From: Bacillota bacterium
GTDB taxonomy: Bacteria > Bacillota > Clostridia > Tissierellales > Sedimentibacteraceae
NCBI GenBank assembly: GCA_023416855.1
Contig: JAEZGU010000184.1
Span: 1 to 12,445 of the forward strand
Reading direction: 5' to 3'
DNA length: 12,445 bases
The translations under genes and the position numbers were made by a program. Below the pieces are notes generated by a model. The model did not search any database and was not told the origin of the DNA. It worked only from the letters and a program-made list of their open reading frames with translations. The stretch's first letter is position 1, and each line of letters starts with the position of its first letter. Shown piece after piece: positions 1 through 7,155 of the stretch.

Positions 1-714
1 ACCCATTCCTGCATTTTTCAGCATTTCAATATCATTATTATCGTCACCTATTGCAACAATCTCTTCAGGCTTTATATTTTTTTGCTCTGCATATTTCTTT
101 AGAGAACACCACTTACATCCTTCAAGATGTAAAAATTCCAATAAAGTTAGATTGCCTAAGTTTGTATTGAAAATTGTGTTGTAACGTTTTTGGTTTTTCA
201 TTTCATTACCAAAGTCACTTAATTTATTATATTCGTTAAAGTAACAAACAGATAAAATTTTATCAGTTTTTAATGGGTCAAATTTTATCATCTTTGCTCT
301 GTTATAATCTTTTTTAATGTAGCCGTAATAAACACTTTCAAATTCTTCTTTTTCATAAATTATATCATATCCGTTATCATATTCATCCACATGAATAAAA
401 GGATTTAAGTTTCTTTTTAAACCTTCATTATATATTTTCTCAAAAAATACAGGCTCGAGGTAGCTGTAATTTAAAACTTCATCATTATGTGATTGTCTTG
501 TCACTGAACCGTTATTTGATAATATTACAGGCTTTAAATGTCTAATTTTTTCAGTTAACATTTTTGCCATATAGTAATTTCTACCTGTAGCAATTACTAT
601 CTCTACACCTTTGTTGTGTAGTTCATTAAGTATATGTACGTTACTATCACTTATTTGTTTATCGTTATCAAGAAGCGTTCCATCTAAATCTGTAACTAAC
701 ATTTTATATGCCAT
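1..714 (-). CDS. Cof-type HAD-superfamily phosphatase, C-terminus cut by window edge
   Basis: This is a predicted cytoplasmic HAD hydrolase of the Cof/YidA type, which dephosphorylates sugar phosphates or related metabolites; its own substrate cannot be told. The 238 visible residues begin MAYKMLVTDLDGTLLD, with the nucleophile and acid/base pair at D9 and D11. LSNNGS near residue 65 fits motif II, and AIGDDNNDIEML near the visible end is the Mg-binding motif IV. The cap domain lies between these. Family members are about 260-290 residues, so roughly the last 30-40 are outside the window. I chose the ATG at 714 because AGGG lies about 7 bases ahead of it; the ATG at 702 has no binding site. 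The gene starts 17 bases after the opp terminator and I see no clear promoter, so it may depend on read-through or on a promoter inside the 3' end of oppA. Family assignment is firm. Confidence 0.9.
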   Translation of the reverse strand, partial: MAYKMLVTDLDGTLLDNDKQISDSNVHILNELHNKGVEIVIATGRNYYMAKMLTEKIRHLKPVILSNNGSVTRQSHNDEVLNYSYLEPVFFEKIYNEGLKRNLNPFIHVDEYDNGYDIIYEKEEFESVYYGYIKKDYNRAKMIKFDPLKTDKILSVCYFNEYNKLSDFGNEMKNQKRYNTIFNTNLGNLTLLEFLHLEGCKWCSLKKYAEQKNIKPEEIVAIGDDNNDIEMLKNAGMG

Positions 715-730
715 ATATATACCCTATCTT

Positions 731-763
731 TCTAAAAAAAGAAACAGCTTTCGCTGTTTCTTT
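731..763 (-). terminator. Rho-independent terminator closing the opp region
   Basis: On the minus strand the sequence reads as an 11-bp perfect stem, AAAGAAACAGC pairing with GCTGTTTCTTT, around a GAAA tetraloop, and then runs into T residues. It begins 11 bases past the oppA stop codon. The C(GAAA)G loop and U-tract make this a textbook intrinsic terminator for oppA. The stem is nearly symmetric, but the plus-strand reading is followed only by TTTAATTG, so it would be weaker in that direction. Confidence 0.93.
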
Positions 764-774
764 AATTGTTTATG

Positions 775-2523
775 TTATCTAATAATTTCAGCGTGTCTGA
801 AATCCCATTTTGTTGTTGAAGTTAATGCTACACCTTCTACTACAGATTCATCAACTATAGTAGTCATTGTGTACCAATATAATGGAGCAACAACCATATT
901 ATCCATTAGAACTGCTTCAGCTTCAAGTAATAATTTATCTCTTTCTGCGCCAGTTGCTTCTCTTGAAGCATAGATTGCTTTATCAAAAGCTTCTTGATCT
1001 GGGTTAAGTTTATCATCATGAGGTGCAACAACAGGTTCTAATTTATATCTCCATTGTGGATCGTTGTTTCCTGAATTAGAAGTAAATAGGTCAAGTAATG
1101 TCATTGGATCGCCATAATCTCCTATCCAACCACCTCTTGCAAAGTTGAATTGACCTGTTCTTCTTGTTTCTTGGAATACTGCCCAGTCTTCGTTCTTAAT
1201 TTCAACATCTATACCAAGATTTTGTTTCCAAATACCTTGTAATGCTTCAGCAATTTTCTTGTTGTTATCATTAGTGTTGTATAAGAATGTAAGTTTTGGT
1301 AATCCTTCACCATTTGGATATCCAGCTTCAGCTAATAATGCTTTAGCTTCATCAACTAATGCTTTGTTTGGATCAATACCGTATTCTGGTAATGGTTGAC
1401 CATCAGCATCTAATTGTCTAAATGATGTTCCATCAGATTTAAATAATGATGGAGCTAAGAATCCAGTTGCAGGCATTTGTCCGCCTTTTGTAACTTGCTC
1501 AACAAATTGTCTTCTATCGATAGCAATAGCAAATGCTTTTCTTACTAAAGGATTGTTGAATACTTCATCATCTGTGTTAAAGATAATGTAGTATGTTCCA
1601 AGTTGTGGATAAATTTTGAAATTAGGATCTTCTTTTAAAAGTTGAGGAATTCTATCAGCAGTTATACCGTCCATAACTTGGATTTCTCCCTTTTCATAGC
1701 CGTTAAGAGCTGTTGTTCCTTCATTGATCATTAAACCTGTAATACCTGCTAATTTAATGTTAGCTGCATCCCAGTAATGTTCGTTCTTTTCTAAAGTTAT
1801 GTGAGATCCAGTTTTGTATTCAGTTAATTTGAAAGGTCCGTTTGAAATACATGTTGCAGGGTCTTTTTCCCATCCTTCGCCTTTAGCTAAAACTATATCT
1901 TCTCTTATTGGTGAATAAGTTGGGAATGAAGTTAAGCTTAAGAAATAAGGTACAGGGAATTTTAATTTTACTTCTAAAGTAGTATCGTCAAGTGCTTTAA
2001 CGCCTACTTCATCTCTTGAACCTGTTCCGTTGAAATATTCTTCTCCGCCTACTAAGTAAGAAGTAACGATGAATGAATATTCAGAAGCTGTTGCAGGATC
2101 ACATGCTCTTTTCCAGCCGTATTCAAAATCTTTAGCTGTTAAAGGCTGTCCGTCTGACCATTTTAAACCTTCTCTTAATTTGAAAGTATAAGTCATACCG
2201 TCTTCAGACACTTCCCAGCTTTCAGCTGAAGCAGCTTCAATACCGTTAGGAGTTTCTCTTGTAAGACCATCAAATATATTGTTTATAATGTGGCTACCGT
2301 CAACGGCACTGTTTAGAGTTGGGTCCCAAGTTTGTGGGTCAACAGTCATATTCCAAACTAAAAAATCTGAACTTCCTGCAGGTTGTTCTGGTGCAGGTTC
2401 TTCTCCTGGAGTCTCTTCACTTGGTCCTTCTGGAGCCGGAGCTGGTGCCGGTTTTGTACAACCAACTGTAAGAGACAATACCATTGTAAGTACTATTAAC
2501 AATGAAAGTACTCTTTTTAACAT
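775..2523 (-). CDS. oppA: Oligopeptide ABC transporter substrate-binding lipoprotein
   Basis: This is the extracytoplasmic peptide-capturing component of an Opp-type importer, anchored to the outer face of the membrane. The 582-residue protein has a lipoprotein signal peptide (MLKR, then a hydrophobic stretch) ending in the lipobox LTVGC, with C22 as the lipidation site. A Pro/Glu/Ala-rich flexible linker covers about residues 24-50. The rest matches the SBP_bac_5 family: the DPQTWDPTLNS start near residue 62, the NIFDGLTRE segment near 88, and the KWSDGQPLTAKDFEYGWKR region near 121-139 are typical. Length fits OppA/DppA proteins. GGAGGG lies 6 bases before the ATG. The gene is last in the cluster but has its own promoter in the gap after oppF, consistent with the excess of binding protein such systems need. 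Specificity (oligopeptide, dipeptide or other) cannot be read from sequence; Opp is favoured by the BCDFA gene order. Confidence 0.93.
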   Translation of the reverse strand: MLKRVLSLLIVLTMVLSLTVGCTKPAPAPAPEGPSEETPGEEPAPEQPAGSSDFLVWNMTVDPQTWDPTLNSAVDGSHIINNIFDGLTRETPNGIEAASAESWEVSEDGMTYTFKLREGLKWSDGQPLTAKDFEYGWKRACDPATASEYSFIVTSYLVGGEEYFNGTGSRDEVGVKALDDTTLEVKLKFPVPYFLSLTSFPTYSPIREDIVLAKGEGWEKDPATCISNGPFKLTEYKTGSHITLEKNEHYWDAANIKLAGITGLMINEGTTALNGYEKGEIQVMDGITADRIPQLLKEDPNFKIYPQLGTYYIIFNTDDEVFNNPLVRKAFAIAIDRRQFVEQVTKGGQMPATGFLAPSLFKSDGTSFRQLDADGQPLPEYGIDPNKALVDEAKALLAEAGYPNGEGLPKLTFLYNTNDNNKKIAEALQGIWKQNLGIDVEIKNEDWAVFQETRRTGQFNFARGGWIGDYGDPMTLLDLFTSNSGNNDPQWRYKLEPVVAPHDDKLNPDQEAFDKAIYASREATGAERDKLLLEAEAVLMDNMVVAPLYWYTMTTIVDESVVEGVALTSTTKWDFRHAEIIR

Positions 2524-2550
2524 AAAATCCCTCCAAATATCTATGTATTT

Positions 2551-2566
2551 GCAGCCCTAAGGCCGC
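2551..2566 (-). promoter_or_regulatory. Stem-loop at predicted 5' end of oppA mRNA
   Basis: The minus strand reads GCGGCC TTAG GGCTGC, a 6-bp stem (one G-U pair) with a 4-base loop. It is GC-rich in an AT-rich spacer. The predicted start of transcription from the oppA promoter falls around 2565-2567, so the stem would begin at or within a base or two of the mRNA 5' end. No T-run follows (GCAAATACAT), so it is not an intrinsic terminator for oppF. A role in protecting the transcript's 5' end is inference. Confidence 0.5.
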
Positions 2567-2572
2567 ATTTAT

Positions 2573-2601
2573 ATTATCACCCTTTTTGATAAATATGTCA
2601 A
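2573..2601 (-). promoter_or_regulatory. Housekeeping promoter dedicated to oppA
   Basis: The minus strand carries TTGACA (2601-2596), a perfect -35 box, then a 17-base spacer and GATAAT (2578-2573), a 5-of-6 match to the -10 box. Predicted transcription starts about 2566, giving a leader of roughly 43 bases that ends in the strong oppA ribosome binding site. It lies in the 118-base gap between oppF and oppA, so oppA can be transcribed on its own as well as by read-through from oppBCDF. Confidence 0.85.
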
Positions 2602-2641
2602 GAGTTACTGTTTTAACATACTTTTCAAGGGAGTAATATCA

Positions 2642-3634
2642 TTATTTATTCAGCAAATGACATGCTGCGTAATGATTTGAACTTACTTCTTTAAATTCAG
2701 GTACAACTTCTTTACATATATCCATTGCATATCTACATCTTGTTCTAAACTTACATCCTGAAGGCGGATTTACAGGGCTTGGAACATCTCCCTCCAATGT
2801 TATACGCTGTGATGCTTCAGATATATCAGGGTCAGGAATTGGAATTGAAGACAATAATGCCTGTGTATATGGATGTACCGGATTAGTATATAGTTCATTA
2901 CTTGATGCTAATTCAACCAAACTTCCAAGATACATAACTCCTACTCTGTCTGAAATATGTTTAACCATTGATAAATCATGGGCAATGAATAAATAAGTTA
3001 ATCCTCTTTGTTCTTGTAAATCTTCCAGCATATTAACAACTTGAGCTTGAATGGAAACATCAAGTGCGGATATTGGTTCATCACATATAATAAACTCTGG
3101 ATCAACTGCCAATGATCTTGCAATACCTATACGTTGTCTTTGTCCTCCTGAAAATTCGTGAGGATAACGTGCAGCGTGGTCTTTGTTCAATCCAACAATA
3201 TCCAACAACTCATAAATTCTTTCCTGTCTTTCTTTACCGTGAGCAATTTTATGAATATCTAAAGGCTCACCAACTATATCTGATACAGTCATTCTTGCAT
3301 TTAAAGAAGCATATGGGTCCTGGAAAATCATTTGCATTTTCTTTCTGTATGGCATCATTTGGTCTTTATTTAATGCTGCAATATCTTTACCATTGTATAA
3401 TATTTCACCTGCTGTAGGTTCATAAAGACGAATTATGGTTCTACCTGTAGTAGATTTTCCGCAACCTGATTCTCCAACTAAACCTAATGTTTCACCTTTT
3501 CTTATAAAAAATGATACATCATCTACTGCTTTAGTTGTTTCAAATTTTCTTTGAATAAGTCCCTTGTTTTTTAGAAAATATTTCTTTAAATTTTTAACTT
3601 CAATTAATATATCTGAATGTTCTTTATTTGCCAA
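2642..3634 (-). CDS. oppF: Oligopeptide ABC transporter ATP-binding protein OppF
   Basis: This is one of the two cytoplasmic ATPases that power the Opp importer, pairing with OppD under the OppBC permease. The 330 residues show Walker A GESGCGKST (54-62), Q-loop Q105, signature SGGQRQ (162-167), Walker B IICDEP with D185 and E186, and switch H219. The C-terminal oligopeptide-transporter extension (from about residue 250) has cysteines C294, C300, C307 and C325, spaced x5, x6 and x17. The start is TTG at 3634-3632, supported by GGAGGAG six bases upstream; no ATG is as well placed. The gene overlaps the end of oppD by 11 bases and its ribosome binding site lies inside oppD, suggesting translational coupling. 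The FETTKAVDDVSF start and the Cys at Walker A position 4 fit OppF rather than OppD, though DppF cannot be excluded. Confidence 0.93.
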   Translation of the reverse strand: MANKEHSDILIEVKNLKKYFLKNKGLIQRKFETTKAVDDVSFFIRKGETLGLVGESGCGKSTTGRTIIRLYEPTAGEILYNGKDIAALNKDQMMPYRKKMQMIFQDPYASLNARMTVSDIVGEPLDIHKIAHGKERQERIYELLDIVGLNKDHAARYPHEFSGGQRQRIGIARSLAVDPEFIICDEPISALDVSIQAQVVNMLEDLQEQRGLTYLFIAHDLSMVKHISDRVGVMYLGSLVELASSNELYTNPVHPYTQALLSSIPIPDPDISEASQRITLEGDVPSPVNPPSGCKFRTRCRYAMDICKEVVPEFKEVSSNHYAACHLLNK

Positions 3635-4655
3635 TTCTAACTCCTCCCTTCAGAAGTTCATAGTTTTCATTCTTCGGTGCATCAGGGTGAAGTAACCAAC
3701 ACATTGATTCATGTTGTCCGTTTTCTGATTTAAAGTATGGAGGTTGTTCCTGATTACAAATACGCATAGCATAATCACATCTTGCGTAAAATGGACATCC
3801 CTTTGGTGGATGCAACAAATCAGGTGGTGTACCTGGAATTGGTATTAACCTTTGCTTTTCATCAGAGCTTACTTTTGGTATTGATTTTAACAAGCCCATT
3901 GTATATGGATGTCTCGGTGAATAGTAAATGTCTCTTATAGAGCCCTTTTCCATTATAAGACCGCCATACATTACAACTACTCTTGAACAAACATCTGCAA
4001 CAACTCCCAAGTCGTGGGTTATAAGCATTGTTGATGTGTTTAATTTAGAATTTAAATTCTTAATCAATTCAAGTATTTGTGCTTGTATTGTAACGTCTAA
4101 TGCTGTTGTAGGTTCATCAGCAATTAGAAGCTGTGGTTCACAAGACAAAGCAATTGCTATCATAGCTCTTTGTCTCATACCGCCTGAAAATTCATGAGGA
4201 TAGTTTTTTATTCTCTTTTCAGGATCCGGTATATTAACTAACTTAAGCATTTCTAATGCTTTATCATAAGCATCTTTTGTAGATAATTTTTGATGCTTTA
4301 TTATTGCTTCTGCAATTTGATTTCCTATTGTATAAACAGGATTTAAAGATGTCATAGGGTCTTGGAATATCATTGCTATTTCATTACCCCTTATGCTCAT
4401 CATGTCTTTATTTGATTTATTAACTAAATCTTGTCCGTTAAATAATATTTCTCCGCCAACTATTTTGCCCGGATATAGTAAAAGCTTCATTATAGATAGT
4501 GAAGTTACACTCTTACCGCTTCCTGACTCTCCAACTATACCTATAGATTCACCTTTCTCAACATCAAAACTTATGCCTCGTATTGCTTTAACTTCGCCTA
4601 AGTGAGTGAAAAATGATGTTCTCAGATCTTTTACTTCTAATATTTTTTCTGACAT
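3624..4655 (-). CDS. oppD: Oligopeptide ABC transporter ATP-binding protein OppD
   Basis: This is the second cytoplasmic ATPase of the importer, partner of OppF. The 343-residue product has Walker A GESGSGKS (42-49), Q-loop Q98, signature SGGMRQ (157-162), Walker B LLIADEP (176-182, catalytic E181) and switch H214. The C-terminal oligo_HPY-type extension carries C287, C293, C300 and C319 (spacing x5, x6, x18), the same pattern as in OppF. About 24 residues follow the last cysteine, including the stretch where the oppF ribosome binding site is embedded. The ATG at 4655 is preceded by GAGGTG at 7 bases. It starts 15 bases after the oppC stop, inside the operon. Both ATPases look fully active; neither has lost a catalytic residue. 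Confidence 0.94.
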   Translation of the reverse strand: MSEKILEVKDLRTSFFTHLGEVKAIRGISFDVEKGESIGIVGESGSGKSVTSLSIMKLLLYPGKIVGGEILFNGQDLVNKSNKDMMSIRGNEIAMIFQDPMTSLNPVYTIGNQIAEAIIKHQKLSTKDAYDKALEMLKLVNIPDPEKRIKNYPHEFSGGMRQRAMIAIALSCEPQLLIADEPTTALDVTIQAQILELIKNLNSKLNTSTMLITHDLGVVADVCSRVVVMYGGLIMEKGSIRDIYYSPRHPYTMGLLKSIPKVSSDEKQRLIPIPGTPPDLLHPPKGCPFYARCDYAMRICNQEQPPYFKSENGQHESMCWLLHPDAPKNENYELLKGGVRIGK

Positions 4656-4670
4656 TCTTTACACCTCACT

Positions 4671-5936
4671 TTACTTTCTTTGTTTTGGATCTAATGCGTC
4701 TCTTAGACCGTCACTAAACAAGTTAAATGCTAAAATTGTTATAGAAATTGCAGAAGCTGGGAATAATAACTGATATGGATATGTCATAAATCCAATCAAT
4801 GCATCATTACATAATGAACCCCATGAAGCAACAGGAGCTGCAACTCCTAAACCAACGAAGCTTAAAAACGCCTCAGTAAATATTGCATTTGGTATTTGCA
4901 TTGTTATTGATACCATTATAGGTCCCATCATATTAGGTATTAAATGTCTAAACATTATTCTACCGGTTGTTGCTCCAAGTGACTGTGCTGCCAATACAAA
5001 CTCTTGTTCTTTAAGACCAAGAACTTGACCTCTAACCAATCTTGCCATACTTAACCAGTAGGTTACACTCAGTGCAATAATAATTGGTCCCATACCACTG
5101 TCCATAACAACCATTAATAATATAACGTATAATAATACCGGTATAGAGCTTATTATATCAACGATACGCATCATTACGTTATCAATTTTTCCACCAAAAT
5201 ATCCGGCAATACCGCCATATGTTACCCCTATAATAAAGTTAACTAAAGCAGCAACAAAACCGATAATTAATGAAATTCTACCACCGTAAATAACTCTTAT
5301 AAACATATCTCTACCAAGATTGTCTGTACCCCAGATATATGTTTTGTTTTTTACCGTCATAGCAGGAGTAAGCTCTCTACCCTCAGTAGTTAACTCAACC
5401 TTTTTTGCGTTATCTAATTTAAACTGAGCTTCAGTTAAATCTATGGTAGGATCTTTTTTAGCTTGTCTCTCTAATGCTAAAAATTCTTTTCTTGCTTCAA
5501 AATAAGGACTGTAATCAACAACTACTTCTTGTCCGTCAAAATCATATATATATTTTCTGTTTTGAATGTCATCCTTTTTCATTGGCTGCATGCTTAAAAG
5601 CGTACCATCAGCTGTCACATTTAACAGTTTATATTCTTTATTCATATAAACATATGAATCATTATCTAATTTATATAACTCCATTCTCATGGGTATATTT
5701 GAGAAGTTTAAGTTTTGGTCAGCATATGTTATAGGATAGAACATTGGAACAAAAACACAAACCAAAACAATGATAATAATTGTAACCATAGAAATCATTG
5801 CTACTTTGTTTTGTTTCAATCTTCTTGCAGCATCCTGCCAGAATGTTAAGCTTTTTCTACTAACCTTATCTGCATCTTTTTCTTCTTTATCTAACTGTAT
5901 CCACATGTCAGGAGATATTTTCATTTTATCTTCCAT
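4671..5936 (-). CDS. oppC: Oligopeptide ABC transporter permease OppC with enlarged extracytoplasmic insertion
   Basis: This is one of two membrane subunits forming the peptide pathway. The chosen ATG at 5936 gives 421 residues and has a perfect AGGAGG six bases upstream, overlapping the oppB stop. An in-frame ATG at 5981 lies inside oppB and lacks a binding site. The protein has a cytoplasmic N-terminus (OppC_N type), TM1 at about 45-66, a hydrophilic segment of about 130 residues (70-200), then the conserved GTDNLGRDMF (203-212) and a standard BPD_transp_1 core. The core has further membrane helices, and the ATPase-contacting EAA loop is at about 312-335 (EFVLAAQSLGA then HLIPN). Most OppC/DppC proteins are about 290-345 residues; the surplus is the segment after TM1, which is predicted to face outward. 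Its function is unknown to me. The gene lies 10 bases after oppB. Confidence 0.92.
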   Translation of the reverse strand: MEDKMKISPDMWIQLDKEEKDADKVSRKSLTFWQDAARRLKQNKVAMISMVTIIIIVLVCVFVPMFYPITYADQNLNFSNIPMRMELYKLDNDSYVYMNKEYKLLNVTADGTLLSMQPMKKDDIQNRKYIYDFDGQEVVVDYSPYFEARKEFLALERQAKKDPTIDLTEAQFKLDNAKKVELTTEGRELTPAMTVKNKTYIWGTDNLGRDMFIRVIYGGRISLIIGFVAALVNFIIGVTYGGIAGYFGGKIDNVMMRIVDIISSIPVLLYVILLMVVMDSGMGPIIIALSVTYWLSMARLVRGQVLGLKEQEFVLAAQSLGATTGRIMFRHLIPNMMGPIMVSITMQIPNAIFTEAFLSFVGLGVAAPVASWGSLCNDALIGFMTYPYQLLFPASAISITILAFNLFSDGLRDALDPKQRK

Positions 5937-5946
5937 TTCAAACCTC

Positions 5947-6864
5947 CTAATCGTATTTAATTCGTGGATCAATGAATACATACAAAATGTCCACTATAAG
6001 TGTAACAAAAACTATAAACATACCGAAGAATACGGTAACTCCCATTATAAGAGTGTAGTCTCTATTAATAATGCTTGTTGTAAACAAAGAACCGATACCT
6101 GCTATACCGAATACCTTTTCAATTACAAATGAACCTGTAATCAATCCAGCAATCATTGGTCCAAGATAAGTTACGACAGGAATAAGTGAATTTCTTAAAG
6201 CATGTTTTCCAATAACCACAAATTCAGAAAGACCTTTAGCCCTTGCTGTTCTTATATAATCCTGTTGTATTACATCAAGCAATGAAGTTCTTGTCAATCT
6301 AACTACATATGAGAAAGAAAACATCGCTATACATAAAACCGGTCCTACAAGATGTTTCCATGTTCCAACTCCAAACGAAGGAGCAAGTCCAAGACTTCTG
6401 CTGAAAACAAATAGGTATAGTGTTGCAAACACAAATGCCGGCACTGTAGCACCCAACGTAGCTACAATCATTAATACTCTGTCAGATATACCATTCTGCC
6501 GTAGGGCAGCCATAATACCGAATGAAATACCGACAACTATTATAAATATAGATGCCCATGAACCTATTTCCAAAGAATATGGGAATCCGCTCTCAATTAT
6601 TTGTTCAGTGGTGAGCCCAATTTTTTTATAGGAAACTCCAAAATCACCTTGCGAATAATTTTTCAAGTAAATTAAGTATTGCTCGAATTCTGATTTATCT
6701 AATCCATATTTAGCATAAACTGCAGCTTTAACTTCAGGTTGCATAGCACGTGGTGAAGTAAATGGATCTCCTGGTATTGATTTCATTAATATGAAAGTCA
6801 ATGTCATAATAAACCATATAGTAATTATAGCTGAAATGATTCTTTTTACTATATATTTTACCAC
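5947..6864 (-). CDS. oppB: Oligopeptide ABC transporter permease OppB
   Basis: This is the first gene of the opp operon and the membrane partner of OppC. The 305-residue protein has the usual layout: TM1 at about 9-29 (IISAIITIWFIMTLTFILM), the conserved IPGDPF just after it, and an extracytoplasmic region containing YGLDKS and GDFGVSY. A five-helix BPD_transp_1 core follows, with its EAA loop at DYIRTARAKGLSEF followed by HALRNSLIP. Length is normal. The start is GTG at 6864, with AGGAG eight bases upstream, so initiation is non-ATG. The stop TAG is embedded in TAGGAGG, the oppC ribosome binding site, which suggests coupled translation. A well-formed promoter lies 37-65 bases upstream. Confidence 0.94.
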   Translation of the reverse strand: MVKYIVKRIISAIITIWFIMTLTFILMKSIPGDPFTSPRAMQPEVKAAVYAKYGLDKSEFEQYLIYLKNYSQGDFGVSYKKIGLTTEQIIESGFPYSLEIGSWASIFIIVVGISFGIMAALRQNGISDRVLMIVATLGATVPAFVFATLYLFVFSRSLGLAPSFGVGTWKHLVGPVLCIAMFSFSYVVRLTRTSLLDVIQQDYIRTARAKGLSEFVVIGKHALRNSLIPVVTYLGPMIAGLITGSFVIEKVFGIAGIGSLFTTSIINRDYTLIMGVTVFFGMFIVFVTLIVDILYVFIDPRIKYD

Positions 6865-6900
6865 TATAATTTCTCCTCTCTAAAACATATTGTGTAAAAC

Positions 6901-6929
6901 ATTATAGCATATTAAAATTCATAATTCAA
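6901..6929 (-). promoter_or_regulatory. Housekeeping promoter for oppBCDF
   Basis: On the minus strand, TTGAAT (6929-6924) is separated by 17 bases from a perfect TATAAT (6906-6901). A TG two bases ahead of the -10 box (TGCTATAAT) also makes it an extended -10 promoter. The predicted start near 6893 leaves a leader of about 28 bases before the oppB GTG. This is the most convincing promoter in the 291-base gap. Confidence 0.85.
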
Positions 6930-6949
6930 TATTTTTTATTAATATGCTA
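6905..6949 (-). promoter_or_regulatory. 11-bp inverted repeat straddling the opp promoter -35 box
   Basis: Arms TAGCATATTAA (6905-6915) and TTAATATGCTA (6939-6949) are perfect inverted copies with a 23-base spacer. The inner arm covers the spacer and touches the -10 box; the outer arm lies just upstream of the -35 box, which sits in the middle. A regulator bound to both arms would cover or loop across the promoter, so an operator role is plausible. The cognate regulator is not identifiable. The AT-rich composition raises the chance of coincidence, but an 11-bp perfect match in this position is notable. Confidence 0.5.
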
Positions 6950-6989
6950 ACAGTGAATATTAATGTATCAGAAATCGTTTTTTCAAACG

Positions 6990-7040
6990 TTGTAAACGCA
7001 TTCAATCCTTAGATTACCATATTTTAGAATGCGTTTACTC
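6990..7040 (-). promoter_or_regulatory. 12-bp inverted repeat containing cre-like (CcpA) sequences
   Basis: Arms GTAAACGCATTC (6992-7003) and GAATGCGTTTAC (7027-7038) are perfect inverted copies, 23 bases apart. The first arm with its flanks, TTGTAAACGCATTCAA at 6990-7005, fits every fixed position of the catabolite-responsive element consensus WTGNAANCGNWNNCWW. The second arm, in the other orientation, departs from it at two flanking positions (AG for TG and the outermost W). A further GCATTCAAT lies at 7104-7112. The sites are about 100-145 bases upstream of the predicted oppB transcription start, so CcpA could activate from there or repress a weaker upstream promoter. CcpA control is inference. 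Confidence 0.45.
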
Positions 7041-7057
7041 AAATATAGTAATGTATC

Positions 7058-7085
7058 TATATACATATTTCCTCATTTTTTACAA
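7058..7085 (-). promoter_or_regulatory. Possible second, upstream opp promoter (weak match)
   Basis: The minus strand has TTGTAA (7085-7080), a 16-base spacer and TATATA (7063-7058). The match is modest in AT-rich DNA. If real, transcription would start near 7050 and run straight into the cre-like inverted repeat at 7040-6990, which would suit repression by roadblock. Two features further upstream are only noted here: an imperfect ATGTAT/ATACAT palindrome at 7051-7066 and a weak AAAAATG/CATTTTT hairpin near 7084-7101. Confidence 0.25.
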
Positions 7086-7155
7086 AAATGCAAACATTTT
7101 TCTGCATTCAATAAACTAATTTTGTAAATAATTCACGAACAGTTTTTGTATCAGA

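Noticed and set aside
611..973. Plus-strand open frames such as 611-973, 2279-2560 and others across the window
   Set aside because: They lie antisense to well-supported genes, lack ribosome binding sites or recognisable domains, and show low-complexity translations typical of antisense frames.
2551..2566. The GCGGCC/GGCTGC hairpin as an oppF terminator
   Set aside because: No T residues follow it on the minus strand, and it lies downstream of the oppA promoter rather than directly after oppF.
5937..5981. Longer OppC start (15 extra residues) from an ATG at 5981
   Set aside because: It lies inside the end of oppB with no ribosome binding site, whereas the ATG at 5936 has AGGAGG at ideal spacing.
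7084..7107. Terminator for pepD at the AAAAATG/CATTTTT hairpin
   Set aside because: The stem is almost all A-T, imperfect outside 7 bp, and not followed by a T-run on the minus strand.
6964..7155. Direct repeat TGTATCAGA at about 6965 and 7147
   Set aside because: Only 9 bp in AT-rich DNA with no symmetry or relation to promoter elements; likely chance.
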